NCBI RefSeq assembly: GCF_043555975.1
Contig: NZ_JBIGIA010000004.1
Coordinates: 248,001-312,000, forward strand
Reading direction: 5' to 3'
Length of the DNA stretch: 64,000 nt
From: Pelomonas nitida
GTDB lineage: Bacteria; Pseudomonadota; Gammaproteobacteria; Burkholderiales; Burkholderiaceae_C
The notes under the pieces are model-generated. The model saw nothing but the letters and a program-made list of their open reading frames with translations. It did no database searches and had not been told where the DNA came from. A program made the translations under genes and the position numbers. Position 1 is the first letter of the stretch, and every line of letters starts with the position of its first letter. Below are positions 53,208 through 62,354 of this stretch, piece after piece.

Positions 53208-55772
53208 TCAGCGACGGGCCGGCGCGGCCGCGGCGGGCTGGCGCGGCTTCTGGCGGCGCGCTGCGGTGCCGAGCAGGCCGGCCGACAGGGCCAGGCCCAG
53301 CAGCCACAGCACCGACATCGCGCCGCCGCCGCTGTCCGAATTGCTGCTGGTGGAGCCGGTGGTGCTGGTCGTGCCGGCCGTGGTGACCGTGATGGTCTGC
53401 GACTTGGAGGCCTGCGCGCCGCTGCTGTCGGTCAGCGTCAGCTGCACGGTGAAGCTGCCGGCCGCGCTGGTCGTCACGGTCGCCGTCTGGCCCGTCGTGC
53501 TGCCACTGAACGCAGCGATGCCGCTGCCGCTGGTGAGGCTCCACTGATAACCCGTCAGCGTGCGGCCGCTCGGTGCGCTGGAGCCGGTGCTGCCCAGCGT
53601 CACGTTGCTGCCTGCCGTCACGGTCGTTGCCGACGCGCTGATGCTGGCGGTGGGCGCGAGCGCCGTCACGGTGACCGTGCTGCTGGCGCTGCTGGTCTGG
53701 CCCAGCGAGTCGGTCACGGTCAGCGTGACGGTGAACGTGCCGCTGCCGCTGCCCAGCGTCGACACCGTGGCGGACGACGTGTTCGTCGCCGTCGTGAACG
53801 TGGCGAGATTGCTGGCGGGCGCCACCGTCCACTGGTAGCTGGCGATGGACAGGCCCGTGGCCGGCTTGCTGCCGCTGCCGTCGAAGCTGACGGCCGTGCC
53901 GGCCGCCACCGCGGTGGCCGACGCAACGATCGTCACGGTCGGCGCGGCCGGCGCGGTGACGGTGAGGGTCTGCGTCTTGGTGGCCTGCGTGCCGGCGCTG
54001 TCGGTGATGACGAGCTGCACCGTCACGCTGCCGGGGGCGCTGGTCTTGAGGCTGGCCGTGGCCGTGTTGGTCGAGCCGCTGAAGCTCGCGAAGCCGGCGC
54101 CGCTGGTGATGCTCCAGGCGTAGCTGGCGATGGTGCGGCTGCCGGTGGCGGTGGAGGCGCTGCCGTCCAGCGTGATGGTGCTGCCGGCCGTCACGGTCGT
54201 GGCGCTCGCGCTGATGCTGGCGGTCGGGGTGGCCGTGCCGGCCGCAGCGGCCACGGCCGCGCCGACGTCCAGCATGCCGGCGCCGCAGGTGGAGGTGGTG
54301 CAGTAGCACTCGTCCTGCGCCGTGCTGGTGGGCGCCTTGCAGGCGGGGATGGTGCTGCCCGCCGGCTGCGCGGGGAAGCTGCGCGCGCTGGATTGCAGCA
54401 GCGACTTGATCTGCGCGGGCTTGAGCGTCGGGTTGACGGACAGCATGAGGGCTGCCGCGCCCGCCACCATCGGCGTTGCGAAGCTGGTGCCCACCGAGTA
54501 GTTGGTGCTGTTGCTGTAGGTGTTGGTGCCTGCCAGCGTGGTGCCGGTGTTCGTGGCGGTCAGGATGGGGTAGAGGCAGGCACCGGTCGCATTCACGCAG
54601 TTGCCGCCTGGCGCGGCAATGCTGACCTCGGGGCCGATGTTGGAGAAGCCGACCTTGGTGCCGACATGGCGCAAGCCTGCCACGGCGATGACGCCCGTGC
54701 AGTTGGCCGGCACGCCGACGGGCAGGCCTTCTTCGTTGCCGGCGGCGACGACGATGGTGACGCCGGCGGCGATGAGCTGGTTGATGGCGTCCTGGTAGGC
54801 CGACGTGCAAACGCCGGTGCCGCCCAGGCTGAGGTTGAGCACCTTGGCCGGGTTGGGGTTCTTCGTGGGCGTGCTGGACACGCCACCGGCCCACAGCATG
54901 CCGGCAATGATGTCGGAGTCGTAGCCACCGCACTTGCCGAGCACGCGCACCGGCAGGATCTTCACGTCGTAGCCCACCGAGGCCATGCCGACGCCGTTGT
55001 TGGTCTGCGCGCCGATGATGCTGGAGGTCTGCGTGCCGTGCCAGCTGCTGCTGGTGGCTTTTTCGCCGGTGCCGCATTGGTCGGCGATGGTGTAGTCGCC
55101 CGGGTCGGTGGCGTCCGCTTCACGGCCGCCGCCGTCACCAGCGGTGGCCGTGTCGGCGATGAAGTCGTAGCCGGGCAGCAGCTTGTTGATGAGGTCCGGG
55201 TGGTTCGTCAGCACACCGGTGTCGATGTCTGCGACGACGATGCTGCTGGAACCTGTGGTCAGGCTCCATGCGCCGACCGCGTTGATGGCGGCGACCAGCG
55301 TCGAATCGGCTGGTTGCAAATACCACTGCCCGGCGGCGAGCGCGGCCGCGGAACTGGCCGGCAGCAGCGGGTCGTTGGGCAGGGCCAGCGCGTGGCGGCG
55401 AACGTCCGGCACGGCGTACTCGACGTCGGCATCCTGGGCGAGCTTGGCGGCCAGCGCGGCGGACGTCATGCCCTTGCTGCCGTGGATGACCTGGCTGCGC
55501 GCATCGATCATGTGGCCGTCGCGCAGGCCCAGGCCTTGGCGCCCGGCCAGCGTGGCGGCCTGCTGCGGCCCGCGGTCACCGCGGGCGCTCGCGATCCGCA
55601 TCAGCGGGCCCAGCGCCTTGTACTTGACGATGACGCGGGGTTCGTCGGTGTCGGTGTCGGTGGATGTCGCTGCGCGCGCGGGCATGGCCCCCAGCACGAG
55701 GGCCAGCAGGGCGATCGTCGCGATGAGCGCGAGCAGGACGGGGAAGCAGGTGCTTGGAGAAAGGCGGCGCAC
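53208..55772 (-). CDS. S8 (subtilisin) protease with PKD-like repeats and GlyGly-CTERM tail
   Basis: An 854-residue exported protease. The GTG start at 55772 has GGAG six bases upstream and leads directly into a signal peptide (cleaved near ARAATS). A propeptide (about 40-125) precedes the subtilisin domain with Asp184 (ADIDTGV), His245 (SSWHGTQ) and Ser430 (VGTSFATPMVAGAA). Three immunoglobulin/PKD-like repeats follow (about residues 520-790), each beginning ASISASAT or TIVASAT with TAGS or AAGT and ending in VTVTA. A Ser/Gly-rich stretch, one hydrophobic helix (GGGAMSVLWLLGLALSAGLL) and an Arg-rich end form a GlyGly-CTERM signal, known to be handled by rhombosortase. Surface sorting or secretion is expected. 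A TTG at 55811 is a less likely start. Confidence 0.88.
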   Translation of the reverse strand: MRRLSPSTCFPVLLALIATIALLALVLGAMPARAATSTDTDTDEPRVIVKYKALGPLMRIASARGDRGPQQAATLAGRQGLGLRDGHMIDARSQVIHGSKGMTSAALAAKLAQDADVEYAVPDVRRHALALPNDPLLPASSAAALAAGQWYLQPADSTLVAAINAVGAWSLTTGSSSIVVADIDTGVLTNHPDLINKLLPGYDFIADTATAGDGGGREADATDPGDYTIADQCGTGEKATSSSWHGTQTSSIIGAQTNNGVGMASVGYDVKILPVRVLGKCGGYDSDIIAGMLWAGGVSSTPTKNPNPAKVLNLSLGGTGVCTSAYQDAINQLIAAGVTIVVAAGNEEGLPVGVPANCTGVIAVAGLRHVGTKVGFSNIGPEVSIAAPGGNCVNATGACLYPILTATNTGTTLAGTNTYSNSTNYSVGTSFATPMVAGAAALMLSVNPTLKPAQIKSLLQSSARSFPAQPAGSTIPACKAPTSTAQDECYCTTSTCGAGMLDVGAAVAAAAGTATPTASISASATTVTAGSTITLDGSASTATGSRTIASYAWSITSGAGFASFSGSTNTATASLKTSAPGSVTVQLVITDSAGTQATKTQTLTVTAPAAPTVTIVASATAVAAGTAVSFDGSGSKPATGLSIASYQWTVAPASNLATFTTATNTSSATVSTLGSGSGTFTVTLTVTDSLGQTSSASSTVTVTALAPTASISASATTVTAGSNVTLGSTGSSAPSGRTLTGYQWSLTSGSGIAAFSGSTTGQTATVTTSAAGSFTVQLTLTDSSGAQASKSQTITVTTAGTTSTTGSTSSNSDSGGGAMSVLWLLGLALSAGLLGTAARRQKPRQPAAAAPARR

Positions 55773-55929
55773 GGGAGACTCCGGGGCGTGATGGCCGCCA
55801 TGCTCAGGCAAAGCGGTATCTGTGTTGATGCCGCTTTGTGTCAGCGTCGATACAAGACGTTTCAGCGACAGGATCTTGTTGGGCCTGGCGCGTCATACCG
55901 CACGCCCGCGAGAGGCGTGCGGTGGGAGG

Positions 55930-57063
55930 TCAGCGCTTGACCTTGCCGTCGCTGGTCAGCATCGACAGCTCGACGAAGCTCGAGCCGTTGTGCTTGTTGG
56001 GGCCGAAGTTCAGCCGGTAGCCGCGCGCGTCGTAGCCGGACAGGCCTTCCAGAGCCGCGATCAGGGCGTCACGATTGAGCTTGCCGCCCAGGCGGCGCAG
56101 GGCGTCCACCATGACGCGGGCCGCGACATAGCCTTCCATGCTGCCGTAGTTCGGTTCCGCCTTGGGGTCCACCTTCTGCAAGGCTTGCTGGTAGTCGTTG
56201 ACGAGGCCCGCCGTGGCGCCGAAGGGCGACGGCATGACCTGCGAGACGACGATGCCGGCGGCGTCCTTGCCGAGCTCGTCGGCCAGGGCCTGGGTGCCGA
56301 CGAACGACACGTTGTAGAACTGGCCGAAATAGCCGCCCTTGCGCATTTCGCGGATGAACGCGGCGCAGCTCTTGTAGGCGCTGATCTGCACGACGGCGTC
56401 AGGCTGCACGGCTGCGATCGTCTTGACGGCAGCGGCCACGTCGACGCTGTTGCGCTCCACGGTGGCGACGGCCGTGGGTTGCAGGCCGCGCTTTTCCAGC
56501 GCGCGCTGCACGCCCTTGAGGCCGGCCTGACCGTAGGAGTCGTTCTGGTGGAAGATGGCGATCTTCTTCAGGTCCAGCTGCGTGAGCTGCTTGACGATGA
56601 GTTCGGTCTCGTCGTAGTACGACGCGCGGACGTGGAAGACCAGCTTGTTGAAGGGATCGCGCAGCACTTCGGCGCCCGTGAACGGTGCGACGAAGGGAAT
56701 CTTGGCGGAGTTGACCAACGGCAGCGCGGCCACCGACGTGGGCGTGCCGACGTAGCCGAACAGGGCGAACACGTCGTCCTGGATGAACTTCTCGGTGTTG
56801 GCCTTGCAGCGCGCTGGGTCGTAGCCGTCGTCCAGCGTCTTGAGCACGATGGGCATGCCGCCAACGCCGCCAGCCGAATTGACGGCTTCGAAATAGGCCT
56901 TGGCGCCGAGTTGCATTTGCAGGCCCAGTTGTGCAGCGGGGCCCGTCAGCGGCGCGGACTGGCCGAGCACGATGGCGCGGCGTTCTTGGGCCCTGGCGGT
57001 CAACGCCATCGGCAGCGTCAGGCTGGCGAGGGCGAGCTGGTGAAAGCGTCTACGGTTTTGCAT
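55930..57063 (-). CDS. Orphan Leu/Ile/Val-type ABC substrate-binding protein
   Basis: A 377-residue periplasmic protein of the LivJ/type I binding-protein family. The leader has a twin-arginine-like QNRRRFHQLALASLTLPMAL. The mature part shows IVLGQSAPLTGPAAQLGLQM, ALFGYVGTPTSVAALPLV, KIPFVAPFTGAE, IAIFHQNDSYGQAGLKGV and the second-lobe EGYVAARVMVDALRR. Members bind branched-chain amino acids, aromatic acids or similar organic acids for high-affinity uptake. No permease or ATPase gene is adjacent, so it may work with a distant transporter or a sensor. The region upstream of the ATG is relatively AT-rich and probably holds the promoter, but no element could be fixed. Confidence 0.88.
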   Translation of the reverse strand: MQNRRRFHQLALASLTLPMALTARAQERRAIVLGQSAPLTGPAAQLGLQMQLGAKAYFEAVNSAGGVGGMPIVLKTLDDGYDPARCKANTEKFIQDDVFALFGYVGTPTSVAALPLVNSAKIPFVAPFTGAEVLRDPFNKLVFHVRASYYDETELIVKQLTQLDLKKIAIFHQNDSYGQAGLKGVQRALEKRGLQPTAVATVERNSVDVAAAVKTIAAVQPDAVVQISAYKSCAAFIREMRKGGYFGQFYNVSFVGTQALADELGKDAAGIVVSQVMPSPFGATAGLVNDYQQALQKVDPKAEPNYGSMEGYVAARVMVDALRRLGGKLNRDALIAALEGLSGYDARGYRLNFGPNKHNGSSFVELSMLTSDGKVKR

Positions 57064-57253
57064 CCCCGAATCATCGGTGCAGATAAGGGTTTTCGCTGTG
57101 AACAAATTCAATGTCCTGTTACATCCGCGCGCAAAAACCTGCCCATATTGTTAGAAAACATTTCACGCGCTTGTCAGCGCGCCGCGCATTGGTGCATGGG
57201 AGCGCTCACGGCGGAAAGCCGCCGGCGCAGGCGGCAGGCCCACAATCACCCGC

Positions 57254-57799
57254 ATGAACCTGTTCCTGACCCAGGCTCGCGCCAATCGCCTCGCCAACCG
57301 GCGCCTGCTGGCGGCTGTCGCCAAGTTGGCGGAGGGCGAATTCCATGCGCCGCGCACGGGGTTCTTCCCGAGCCTCGCGGCGACGCTGAACCATGCGCTG
57401 AACGTGGATCACTACTACATCGCGGCCTTGCACGGCGATGTGCAGATGCGGCAGGTCTGGGCGAGCTACCAGCCGGCGGCGAGCGCCGCGGAGCTGGCTG
57501 CGCGCCAGGCCGCCAGCGATGAGCGCCTGATCGCGTTCTGCGCCGGGCTGGCTCCGGCCGATGACGAACGCATCATCGCGTTCGATCGCGGTGCCGGCAT
57601 CGAGCACGGCCCGCGCGAGCCGCTGGGCCGGGTGCTGGGCCATCTCTTCATGCACCAGACCCATCATCGTGGTCAGGCTCACGCGATGCTCTCCGGCACG
57701 TCCGTCAAGCCGCCGCAGCTGGATGACTTCATGCTGCTGGGCGACGCGGTGCATCGGGGCGAAGACATGTTGGGCCTGGGGTGGCGCGAGCCGGTGTAG
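57254..57799 (+). CDS. DinB-family protein
   Basis: A 181-residue four-helix-bundle protein of the DinB family. Potential metal-binding histidines are in TLNHALNVDHYYI (helix 2) and LFMHQTHHRGQAHAML (helix 4), the usual three-His arrangement. Other family marks are the start NLFLTQARANRLANRRLL, where a residue stretch before the first helix is conserved, and the C-terminal LDDFML. Members include metal-dependent thiol transferases and nuclease-like DNA-damage-induced proteins; most have no assigned reaction. It is divergent from the binding-protein gene. No LexA box was seen upstream. Confidence 0.85.
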   Translation: MNLFLTQARANRLANRRLLAAVAKLAEGEFHAPRTGFFPSLAATLNHALNVDHYYIAALHGDVQMRQVWASYQPAASAAELAARQAASDERLIAFCAGLAPADDERIIAFDRGAGIEHGPREPLGRVLGHLFMHQTHHRGQAHAMLSGTSVKPPQLDDFMLLGDAVHRGEDMLGLGWREPV

Positions 57800-57989
57800 G
57801 AGCCCCGCCGCGCGTGCTTCATGGCATTCGCGTGTCCTCGCCTGGTCCCGACCTGTGATGCCTGGTTGTCTCGTTGATCACCCAACTAAGGGGTGGTTAG
57901 CAGAGGCGGGCCGGGATGCGCCGAAACCTGTAGAGAATGGCCGCCGCAGCACAGGCTGCCAAGAAAGTCATCTAACACAGGGAGTTTTG

Positions 57990-58607
57990 ATGTCGACACA
58001 TTTCGTTCGGAACTGGATCGCCGCAGCAGCGTTGGTCGGGGCGGCTGGCGCCGCGGGCGCGACCACTTATGACGCATCGTCTTATCCGTTTTCGTACAGG
58101 GGCGTGACAGGTGCATCCATCCAGGTCACCTCGTCGGTCGTTGGTACGTTTGATACCTCCGCTGAGATCCTGCAGTTTCTCAACGGTACGAGCTTCAGTG
58201 CCGTGCTGACCAACGCGAGCGGCGCGCTGGTCACGTTGGACAACAGCAATGCAGCGTGGTCGTTGAGCTATACCGGTACAGGTGCCTCCGCCGTGCTGGA
58301 CGCAGATGGTGGCCGGCTCAAATTGGGGCTGTTCACGCCGGACGAATACAGCGGCGTTGCGCTGATGCTCAAGTCTGCAGATGGCCGATCGGTCTTCCAG
58401 ATGCGCCAAGAGAACAACGTCACTGACTATGCGTTCGTGAACTTCTCGTACGACGCGATGTTCACCGCAAGCGCTGTCCAGCGGTACAACGAGGCGTTTG
58501 CGCTTTGGGCCACAGCTGTAGCACCGGTGCCGGAGGTTTCGTCCAGCCTGTTGTTCGCCGTCAGCTTGCCGCTGGTCGGGTTGGTCGTGAGGCGCCGTCG
58601 GCGGTGA
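57990..58607 (+). CDS. Exported protein with PEP-CTERM-like anchor
   Basis: A 205-residue exported protein. It has a signal peptide (WIAAAALVGAAGAAGATTY) and a beta-rich, low-complexity body with many Ser/Thr/Asn residues (TSSVVGTFDTS, NASGALVTLDNSNAAW). The C-terminus is VPEVSSSLLFAVSLPLVGLV followed by six arginines. This matches the PEP-CTERM layout (VPE, one hydrophobic helix, Arg-rich end) that exosortase recognises, with Val in place of the usual second Pro. The body shows no known domain. A GGGAG lies five bases before the ATG. Base composition is less GC-rich than neighbours. No exosortase gene is in the window. Confidence 0.72.
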   Translation: MSTHFVRNWIAAAALVGAAGAAGATTYDASSYPFSYRGVTGASIQVTSSVVGTFDTSAEILQFLNGTSFSAVLTNASGALVTLDNSNAAWSLSYTGTGASAVLDADGGRLKLGLFTPDEYSGVALMLKSADGRSVFQMRQENNVTDYAFVNFSYDAMFTASAVQRYNEAFALWATAVAPVPEVSSSLLFAVSLPLVGLVVRRRRR

Positions 58608-58637
58608 GCGGTCGGCGAGGGGGGCGACGATTCCTCC

Positions 58638-61600
58638 TCACAGCTCCGCCACGCCCTTGACCCGCGCTGGCATTGCCACGGGCTGCGCCGTCACCTCGGC
58701 GGCGCGGCCATGGAAGCGATCCAGCAGGGTGCGCCACTGCCGCTTCACGGCGACGACGTTGGCGTCCTTCACATGGCCGTAGCCGCGAATCGTTTCGGGC
58801 AGGCGGGCGAGGTCGACGGCGGTGGCCAGGTTGTCGGCCGTCAATGACGCCACCAGTTCCTCGATGAGCTGTTCGTAGTCGGCGATCAGCTGGCGCTCCA
58901 TGCGGCGCTCGGTGGTCTTGCCGAAGACGTCCAGCGGGCCGCCGCGCAAGCCCTTGAGCCGGGCCAGCCACCTGAAGGCGGTGAAGGTCCAGCGGCCCAT
59001 CGCGATCTTCTTGACGCGGCCGTCGGGGCCGGGCCGCGCGAGCAGCGGCGGGGCGAGGTGGAAGGTCAGCGAGGACCAGTTCTCGAACTGTTCCTTCATC
59101 GCGGCTTCGAAACGGCCGTCGGTGTAGAGCCGCGCCACCTCGTACTCGTCCTTGATGGCCAGCAGCTTGGCGTAGTAGCGCGCCACCGCCTGCGTCAGGC
59201 GCTGGCCCTTGCCGAGTGGCGTTTCAGCAGCGCGCACGCGGGCCACCAGCGTGCGGTAGCGCTGCGCGTAGGCGGCGTTCTGGTAGTCGGTCAGGAAGCG
59301 TGCGCGCCGCTCGATCAGGCCGTCAGGCCCGTCGAGCTGGTCGAAGTTGAAGAGCTTCACGACGTTGACGTTGCCGGCCAGTCGGGCGATGGCATCGGGC
59401 GCGGCAATGGCGAGACGCCCCAGTGCGAAGGCCGTCTTGTTGGCCTCCACGGCCACGCCGTTGAGCTCGATGGCGCGCATCAGCGCGGCCTCGCCGACGG
59501 GCACCAGCCCGCGCTGCCAGCAGGCGCCCAGCATGACGATGTTGCTGGGCAGCGTGTCGCCCAGCAGGCGCTGCGCGATGTCTTGCGCATCCACCGTCTC
59601 GAGCACGCCCTGCTCGCCCACGGCGAAGGCCATCTTGGCCAGCAGCGACGGCGCCTGCAGCGAGGCGTCCGGGTTGCGCACGAAGCCGGCGGTGGGCAGC
59701 TCGTGCGTGTTGGCGAGGATGAGCGTGCGGCCGGCTTTCACGGTGCCGAGCGCGTCCGGGCTCGCGCCGACGACCATGTCGCAGGCCAGCAGCACGTCGG
59801 CCTGCTGTGTGTCGATGCGCACCTGGTTCAGCAGGTCCAGCGTCGGCGCCACGCGCACGAAGGACAGTACCGCGCCACCCTTCTGCGCAAAGCCCATGAA
59901 GTCCAGCACCGAGGCCTGCTTGCCTTCGAGATGGGCCGCCATCGTCACCAGCGCGCCGACGGTGACGACGCCGGTGCCGCCGACCCCGGTGACTAGCATG
60001 TCGAACGGCCCGGTCCAGTTCCACGCAGCCGGTGGCTGGATCGCTGCGATCTCACGCGCCAGGTCTTGCGCCGTGTAGCGCGCGCCGGCCCGCTTCTTCA
60101 GCACGGGGTCGTGCACGGAGACGAAGCTGGGGCAGAAGCCGTTCACACAGCTGAAGTCCTTGTTGCAGCTGCTCTGCTCGATGGCGCGCTTGCGTCCCCA
60201 GTCGGTCTCGACCGGCACGACGCTCAGGCAGTTCGACGCGACACCGCAGTCACCGCAGCCCTCGCAGACGGCCTCGTTGATGAATATGCGCTTCGGCGGG
60301 TCCGCTGCAACGCGGCCCCCCACGTCGCCTTCGGCGCCTGCTCCCCCGAGGGGGGCGCCGCCCGAGCTTGGGGCGGCCCGGCGCTCGGTAGCGCCCTTCT
60401 TGCGGCGGCGGCGCTTCTCTGCCGCGCAGGTCTGGTCGTAGATCAGCACCGTCACGCCTTCGATGTCCCGCAGTTCGCGCTGAACGGCATCCAGCGCGCT
60501 GCGGTCGTGGAAGGTCGTGCCGGCTGGGAACAGGCCATGATGGCCGTCGTATTTGGCGATGTCGTCGGACACGACCACCAGCTTCTTCACGCCCTCGGCC
60601 TCCACCTGCCGCGCGATCTGCGGCACGCTGGTCTGGCCGTCCACCGGCTGGCCGCCGGTCATCGCGACGGCGTCGTTATACAAAATCTTGTACGTGATGT
60701 TGGCCCGGGCCGCGATGGCCTGGCGGATGGCCAGATAGCCCGAGTGGTAGTAGGTGCCGTCGCCGAGGTTCTGGAAGACGTGCTTCTCCTTCGTGAAGCG
60801 CGAGTGCGCCGCCCAGTCCACGCCCTCGGCGCCCATCTGGATGAGGCCGGAGGTGCCGCGGTCCATCCAGCTCGCCATGAAGTGACAGCCGATGCCGGCC
60901 AGCGCCCGGGAGCCTTCGGGCAGCTTGGTCGACGTGTTGTGCGGGCAGCCGGAGCAGAAATAGGGCTGGCGGCGCACGCCGTCGGCAGCGTTGGAGAGCA
61001 GACAGGGCGTCAGGAAATCGACGACGAGGTGGCGGCGGTCCAGCGCGGGGTTCAGGCGCGCCAGCCAGTCGGCCACGGTGCCCATGAGGCGGCTGGGTCG
61101 CAGTTCGCCCAAGGCGCTCAGCACCGGCGCGCCGTGCTCGTCGGTCTTGCCGACGACGCGCGGGCGCTGGAAGTCCGGCAGGTGGTAGAGCAGCTCCTTG
61201 ATCTGTCGCTCGACGACGGGACCCTTCTCCTCGATGACGAGCACGTCGGTCAGGTTGCTGCAGAACTCGACGATGCGCGTGGGCTCCAGCGGATAGACCA
61301 GCCCGACCTTGTAGACGCGCACGCCGGCCGCGGCCAGCGCGTTGGGGTCCAGGTCCAGCCGGCGCAGCACCTCCATGAAGTCGTAATGCGCCTTGCCGAC
61401 CGTCACGATGCCCAAAGTGGCGGCGGGGCTCGTCACGATGTGCTTGTCGATGCTGTTGACGCGGGCGAAGGCCTTCACAGCGTCGAGCTTGTGCGCGAGC
61501 CGCGACTCCAGCTCCAGCGACGGCAGGTCGACCGCGCGGATGTGCAGATTGGTGGGCGCGTGGTGATCGACCGGCTGCGTGAAATCCAGCGGCACCGCGT

Positions 61601-62249
61601 CCAGGTCCACCGTCATGCCGCTCTCGACGACCTCCGAGATGGCCTTGAAGCCCACCCACGCGCCCGAGAAGCGCGACAGCGCCCAGCCGTACAGGCCGAA
61701 CTCCAGGTACTCGGCCACGTTGGCCGGGTGGACGAGCGGCATGCTCCAGGCCTGCAGCGCCTGGTCGCTCTGGTGCGGTGTGCTGCTGGACACGCAGCCG
61801 TGGTCGTCGCCGCACACCACCAGCACGCCGCCCAGCGGACTCGTGCCGTAGACGTTGCCGTGCTTGAGCGCGTCGCCGGAGCGATCAACCCCTGGCCCCT
61901 TGCCGTACCACAGGGCAAACACACCATCCACCGTGCGCTGCGGGTCCAGCGCCACGCGCTGCACGCCCAGGCAGGCCGTGGCGGCCAGGTCTTCGTTGAT
62001 GGCCGGCAGAAACTCGACGCGGGCCGCATCGAGGAACTTCTTGGCCTTCCACAGCTGCTGGTCCACCATGCCCAGCGGGCTGCCGCGGTAGCCCGAGACG
62101 AAGCCGGCGGTGTTGAGCCCGGCGCGCTCGTCCAGCTGCTTCTGCGCCAGCAGCAGCCGTACCAGCGCCTGCGTGCCGGTGAGGAACACTGCGCCGTGGT
62201 CGGCCGCGAGGTTGTCGCTGAGCTGGTAGGGGCGCAGAGTGTCGGTCAT
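58638..62249 (-). CDS. Fused indolepyruvate:ferredoxin oxidoreductase family protein
   Basis: A 1203-residue single-chain enzyme predicted to decarboxylate indolepyruvate or other aryl/branched 2-oxoacids to acyl-CoA, passing electrons to an iron-sulfur acceptor. The pyrimidine-binding domain is about residues 20-400 (GYRGSPLGMVDQQLW, ATACLGVQR), and the thiamine diphosphate domain about 420-600 (FCSGCPHNTSTKLPEG, NDAVAMTGGQPVDGQ). A ferredoxin-like cluster region follows (INEAVCEGCGDCGVASNC). The gamma domain is about 700-900 (GVGGTGVVTVGALVTMAAH), and the DUF6537-type C-terminus is typical of the fused form. An extra 28 residues (621-648) interrupt the linker before the cluster. It is divergent from an Lrp-type regulator, a common pairing for amino-acid catabolism. 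Confidence 0.92.
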   Translation of the reverse strand: MTDTLRPYQLSDNLAADHGAVFLTGTQALVRLLLAQKQLDERAGLNTAGFVSGYRGSPLGMVDQQLWKAKKFLDAARVEFLPAINEDLAATACLGVQRVALDPQRTVDGVFALWYGKGPGVDRSGDALKHGNVYGTSPLGGVLVVCGDDHGCVSSSTPHQSDQALQAWSMPLVHPANVAEYLEFGLYGWALSRFSGAWVGFKAISEVVESGMTVDLDAVPLDFTQPVDHHAPTNLHIRAVDLPSLELESRLAHKLDAVKAFARVNSIDKHIVTSPAATLGIVTVGKAHYDFMEVLRRLDLDPNALAAAGVRVYKVGLVYPLEPTRIVEFCSNLTDVLVIEEKGPVVERQIKELLYHLPDFQRPRVVGKTDEHGAPVLSALGELRPSRLMGTVADWLARLNPALDRRHLVVDFLTPCLLSNAADGVRRQPYFCSGCPHNTSTKLPEGSRALAGIGCHFMASWMDRGTSGLIQMGAEGVDWAAHSRFTKEKHVFQNLGDGTYYHSGYLAIRQAIAARANITYKILYNDAVAMTGGQPVDGQTSVPQIARQVEAEGVKKLVVVSDDIAKYDGHHGLFPAGTTFHDRSALDAVQRELRDIEGVTVLIYDQTCAAEKRRRRKKGATERRAAPSSGGAPLGGAGAEGDVGGRVAADPPKRIFINEAVCEGCGDCGVASNCLSVVPVETDWGRKRAIEQSSCNKDFSCVNGFCPSFVSVHDPVLKKRAGARYTAQDLAREIAAIQPPAAWNWTGPFDMLVTGVGGTGVVTVGALVTMAAHLEGKQASVLDFMGFAQKGGAVLSFVRVAPTLDLLNQVRIDTQQADVLLACDMVVGASPDALGTVKAGRTLILANTHELPTAGFVRNPDASLQAPSLLAKMAFAVGEQGVLETVDAQDIAQRLLGDTLPSNIVMLGACWQRGLVPVGEAALMRAIELNGVAVEANKTAFALGRLAIAAPDAIARLAGNVNVVKLFNFDQLDGPDGLIERRARFLTDYQNAAYAQRYRTLVARVRAAETPLGKGQRLTQAVARYYAKLLAIKDEYEVARLYTDGRFEAAMKEQFENWSSLTFHLAPPLLARPGPDGRVKKIAMGRWTFTAFRWLARLKGLRGGPLDVFGKTTERRMERQLIADYEQLIEELVASLTADNLATAVDLARLPETIRGYGHVKDANVVAVKRQWRTLLDRFHGRAAEVTAQPVAMPARVKGVAEL
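60306..60389 (-). repeat. In-frame palindromic insertion within the oxidoreductase gene
   Basis: An 84-base segment encoding TERRAAPSSGG...GDVGGRVA sits between the basic linker KRRRRKKGA and the conserved ADPPKRIFINEAVCEGC. Its DNA is palindrome-rich (GGCGCT/AGCGCC, GCTCGGGCGGCG, CCCCCTCGGGGG) and Gly/Ala/Pro/Arg-coding, unlike the surrounding enzyme sequence. It resembles an intergenic repeat that has inserted in frame. The exact borders are estimated from where family-like sequence stops and resumes. Confidence 0.55.
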
Positions 62250-62354
62250 CGCGGGAGCCTTGGTTGGGGGCGGAAATTCTTCCTCGCGAGCGGCGGATGA
62301 ACTTGCCTCAATGCCGGCGCCAAGGTGGGCGGATGAGATGATTCAACTCAAAAT

